A model generated the notes under the pieces. That model saw nothing but the letters and a program-made list of their open reading frames with translations, was not told the DNA's origin and did not search any database. Positions 13,659 to 14,918 of a stretch of 14,918 nt of DNA are shown here, piece after piece. A program made the translations under genes and the position numbers. The stretch is from contig LCJG01000014.1 of NCBI GenBank assembly GCA_000998025.1, positions 1-14,918 of the forward strand, given 5' to 3'. Origin of the DNA: Candidatus Collierbacteria bacterium GW2011_GWB1_44_6 (GTDB lineage: Bacteria > Patescibacteriota > Microgenomatia > UBA1400 > MFAQ01). Position 1 is the first letter of the stretch. Every line of letters starts with the position of its first letter.

Positions 13659-13985
13659 ATGTTCAAATTCAAAATCAACGATATCGTTCAAATTACCGCC
13701 GGTAAAGACAAAGGTCGCTCCGGTAAAATCCTCAAGGTACTGCCGGTCGACCAAAAAGTTCTGGTTGAAGGCATTAATCTTTACAAGAAACACATCAAGC
13801 CCAAAGGGAACGAAGCCGGTACCATTCTCTCACTTCCCCGGGCCATTTCTACTGCTTCCGTCGCCCTTATTTGTCCCAGCTGTGGCAAGCCTACTCGTGT
13901 CGGATTCGATGCCTCGCAAACACCCAAAGTCAGAATCTGTCACAAATGCCGCCAGATTATCACCAGCACCACCAAACAAAAATGA
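13659..13985 (+). CDS. rplX: 50S ribosomal protein L24 with zinc-ribbon cysteines
   Basis: uL24 has 108 residues, normal length, and starts 50S assembly at the 5' end of 23S rRNA. The KOW region is at the N-terminus: IVQITAGKDKGRSGKILKVLP (9-29), then NLYKKHIKP (40-48). The C-terminal part holds two CxxC pairs, ICPSC (Cys72, Cys75) and ICHKC (Cys94, Cys97), a probable zinc site kept in some bacterial L24 proteins and lost in others. It ends with TGA overlapping the rplE ATG (ATGA). Confidence 0.96.
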   Translation: MFKFKINDIVQITAGKDKGRSGKILKVLPVDQKVLVEGINLYKKHIKPKGNEAGTILSLPRAISTASVALICPSCGKPTRVGFDASQTPKVRICHKCRQIITSTTKQK

Positions 13986-14539
13986 CCCAAAACCTAAAAG
14001 AAAAATATCTCAAAGAAATCCGTCCTGCTCTTCAGAAAGAACTCGGACTTTCATCAATTGAAGCGGTTCCAAAATTGGTTAAAATTACTGTCAACTCCAG
14101 TTCCAAAGACTTCAAGACAGATAAAGACCTGCTAGCCAAAACCAAAGCCTGGATAGCTGCCATCACCGGCCAAACTCCCTTGGAAACCAAATCCCGCTCC
14201 AGCATTGCTGCTTTTAATCTCCGTGAGGGCGAGGTGGTTGGTCTCAAAGTTACACTCCGAGGCAATCGTATGTATGATTTTCTGGAAAAACTTACCGGCA
14301 TTGTTCTTCCCCGTCTGAAAGATTTTCAGGGCGTTTCTACTCAAACTTTTGATCAAAAAGGCAATTACACCATCGGTTTTCCCGAACAAATAGTGTTTCC
14401 TGAGGTCGAATATGATAAAATCGGGAGGATTCAAGGGCTACAGGTTACCATTTCAACGAGCGCAAAGGATTCCCAAACCGCTTTAATGTTCCTTAGAACT
14501 TTAGGCATGCCTTTTACAAAAGAATCTCAGTCAAAATAA
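13982..14539 (+). CDS. rplE: 50S ribosomal protein L5
   Basis: uL5 binds 5S rRNA in the central protuberance. From the ATG at 13982 it has 185 residues, near the usual 179. The frame is open further upstream to 13871, but that would run back over the zinc-ribbon part of rplX and add 37 unrelated residues. The start MTQNLKEKYLKEIRPAL matches the family's N-terminus and gives the same ATGA coupling as rpsQ-rplN. Core motifs: KITVNSSS (48-55), TGQTPLETKSRSSIAAFNLREGEVVGLKVTLRG (about 74-106), MYDFLEKL, and NYTIGFPEQIVFPEVEYD further on. Confidence 0.96.
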   Translation: MTQNLKEKYLKEIRPALQKELGLSSIEAVPKLVKITVNSSSKDFKTDKDLLAKTKAWIAAITGQTPLETKSRSSIAAFNLREGEVVGLKVTLRGNRMYDFLEKLTGIVLPRLKDFQGVSTQTFDQKGNYTIGFPEQIVFPEVEYDKIGRIQGLQVTISTSAKDSQTALMFLRTLGMPFTKESQSK

Positions 14540-14541
14540 GA

Positions 14542-14727
14542 ATGGCCAAAAAAAGCAAAATTGCTAAATCATTAAAACTCGCCGGTCACAGTACCCGCGA
14601 TCACCGTCGTTGCCAGCTATGCGGCCGGCCTCGTGGCGTCATTCGCATCTTCGGACTATGTCGCCTTTGCTTTAGAGAGATGGCCCACCGAGGTGAATTG
14701 CCCGGCGTTTTCAAAATGTCAAAATAA
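14542..14727 (+). CDS. rpsN: 30S ribosomal protein S14, zinc-binding short type
   Basis: uS14 type Z has 61 residues, the normal length of this form. The zinc ribbon is complete: Cys24-x2-Cys27 (RRCQLCGRPRG) and Cys40-x2-Cys43 (GLCRLCFREMAHRGELPG). The C-terminal motif R..FRE.A..GE.PG is typical. This form replaces the 100-residue zinc-free S14 in many bacteria. It begins two bases after rplE and ends two bases before rpsH; no SD. Confidence 0.97.
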   Translation: MAKKSKIAKSLKLAGHSTRDHRRCQLCGRPRGVIRIFGLCRLCFREMAHRGELPGVFKMSK

Positions 14728-14729
14728 AT

Positions 14730-14918
14730 ATGGATACAATAGCAGACTACCTTACTATCATTAGAAATGGCTACCTCGCCAAAAAAGATACCGTTACGGT
14801 AAACTTTTCCAATTCCAGGGATGAAATCACTAAAATCCTCAAAGATGAGGCTTTTATTGAGGATTATTACGTTGCAGAAGATAAACCGGTCAACAAGCTA
14901 GTCATCACCCTTCGCTAC
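14730..14918 (+). CDS. rpsH: 30S ribosomal protein S8 (N-terminal part, cut by window edge)
   Basis: From the ATG at 14730, 63 codons are visible before the window ends. The sequence DTIADYLTIIRNGYLAKKD (2-20) matches the family's DPIADMLTRIRNA..A, followed by EITKILKDEAFIEDYYV (32-48) and KLVITLRY (56-63), the usual first alpha-beta part of uS8. S8 binds the centre of 16S rRNA and in E. coli represses the spc operon. Spacing to rpsN is two bases; no SD. Confidence 0.94.
   Translation, partial: MDTIADYLTIIRNGYLAKKDTVTVNFSNSRDEITKILKDEAFIEDYYVAEDKPVNKLVITLRY

Noticed and set aside
13871..13981. Longer rplE reading starting at 13871 (222 residues)
   Set aside because: The added 37 residues are the rplX zinc-ribbon region read in another frame. 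The ATG at 13982 restores normal L5 length and gives an ATGA overlap.

Overview
The window looks like a piece of a bacterial chromosome from the Candidate Phyla Radiation (Patescibacteria). A Microgenomates-like lineage is my best guess, but a weak one. The reasons are: ribosomal protein genes packed with almost no spacing; A-rich start regions without Shine-Dalgarno (SD) sequences across the whole ribosomal operon; trimmed ribosomal proteins (L2 lacking its usual N-terminus, short L3, 52-residue L29); and GC-rich palindromes of the CCTGCC..GGCAGG type, one of them inside a coding region. UGA is a normal stop here: rpsQ and rplX both end in the TGA of an ATGA overlap. This argues against the UGA=Gly code of Gracilibacteria and Absconditabacteria.

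Region 1 (1-2925) holds three accessory genes. A radical SAM enzyme on the minus strand runs off the left edge. It is divergent from a DUF1361-type membrane protein, with overlapping promoters and a 19-bp inverted repeat between them. Next comes a lone MttB-family (trimethylamine methyltransferase-like) gene without pyrrolysine. Both plus-strand genes have strong SD sites and their own terminators.

Region 2 (2926-4964) holds a 592-codon minus-strand gene of unknown function, visibly richer in A+T than its neighbours. It has a degenerate methyltransferase-like middle and a possible papain/transglutaminase-like C-terminal part. It sits directly upstream of fusA, where rpsL and rpsG are usually found. 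A bidirectional terminator-like structure separates it from the MttB gene.

Region 3 (4965-14918) is one long plus-strand translation cluster: fusA, tuf, rpsJ, rplC, rplD, rplW, rplB, rpsS, rplV, rpsC, rplP, rpmC, rpsQ, rplN, rplX, rplE, rpsN, rpsH (cut by the right edge). This is the classical end of str followed by S10 and spc. Two elongation factors and sixteen ribosomal proteins are probably co-transcribed, with likely promoters before fusA and perhaps tuf.

The most unusual signals are: palindromic repeats that appear to have built the C-terminal tail of L22; a related 20-bp palindrome inside a folded, terminator-like leader between rpsJ and rplC; the composite orphan gene; and the split between SD-led accessory genes and SD-less translation genes. 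I found no tRNA, rRNA, CRISPR array, transposase or origin. No gene-free stretch exceeds 300 bases.
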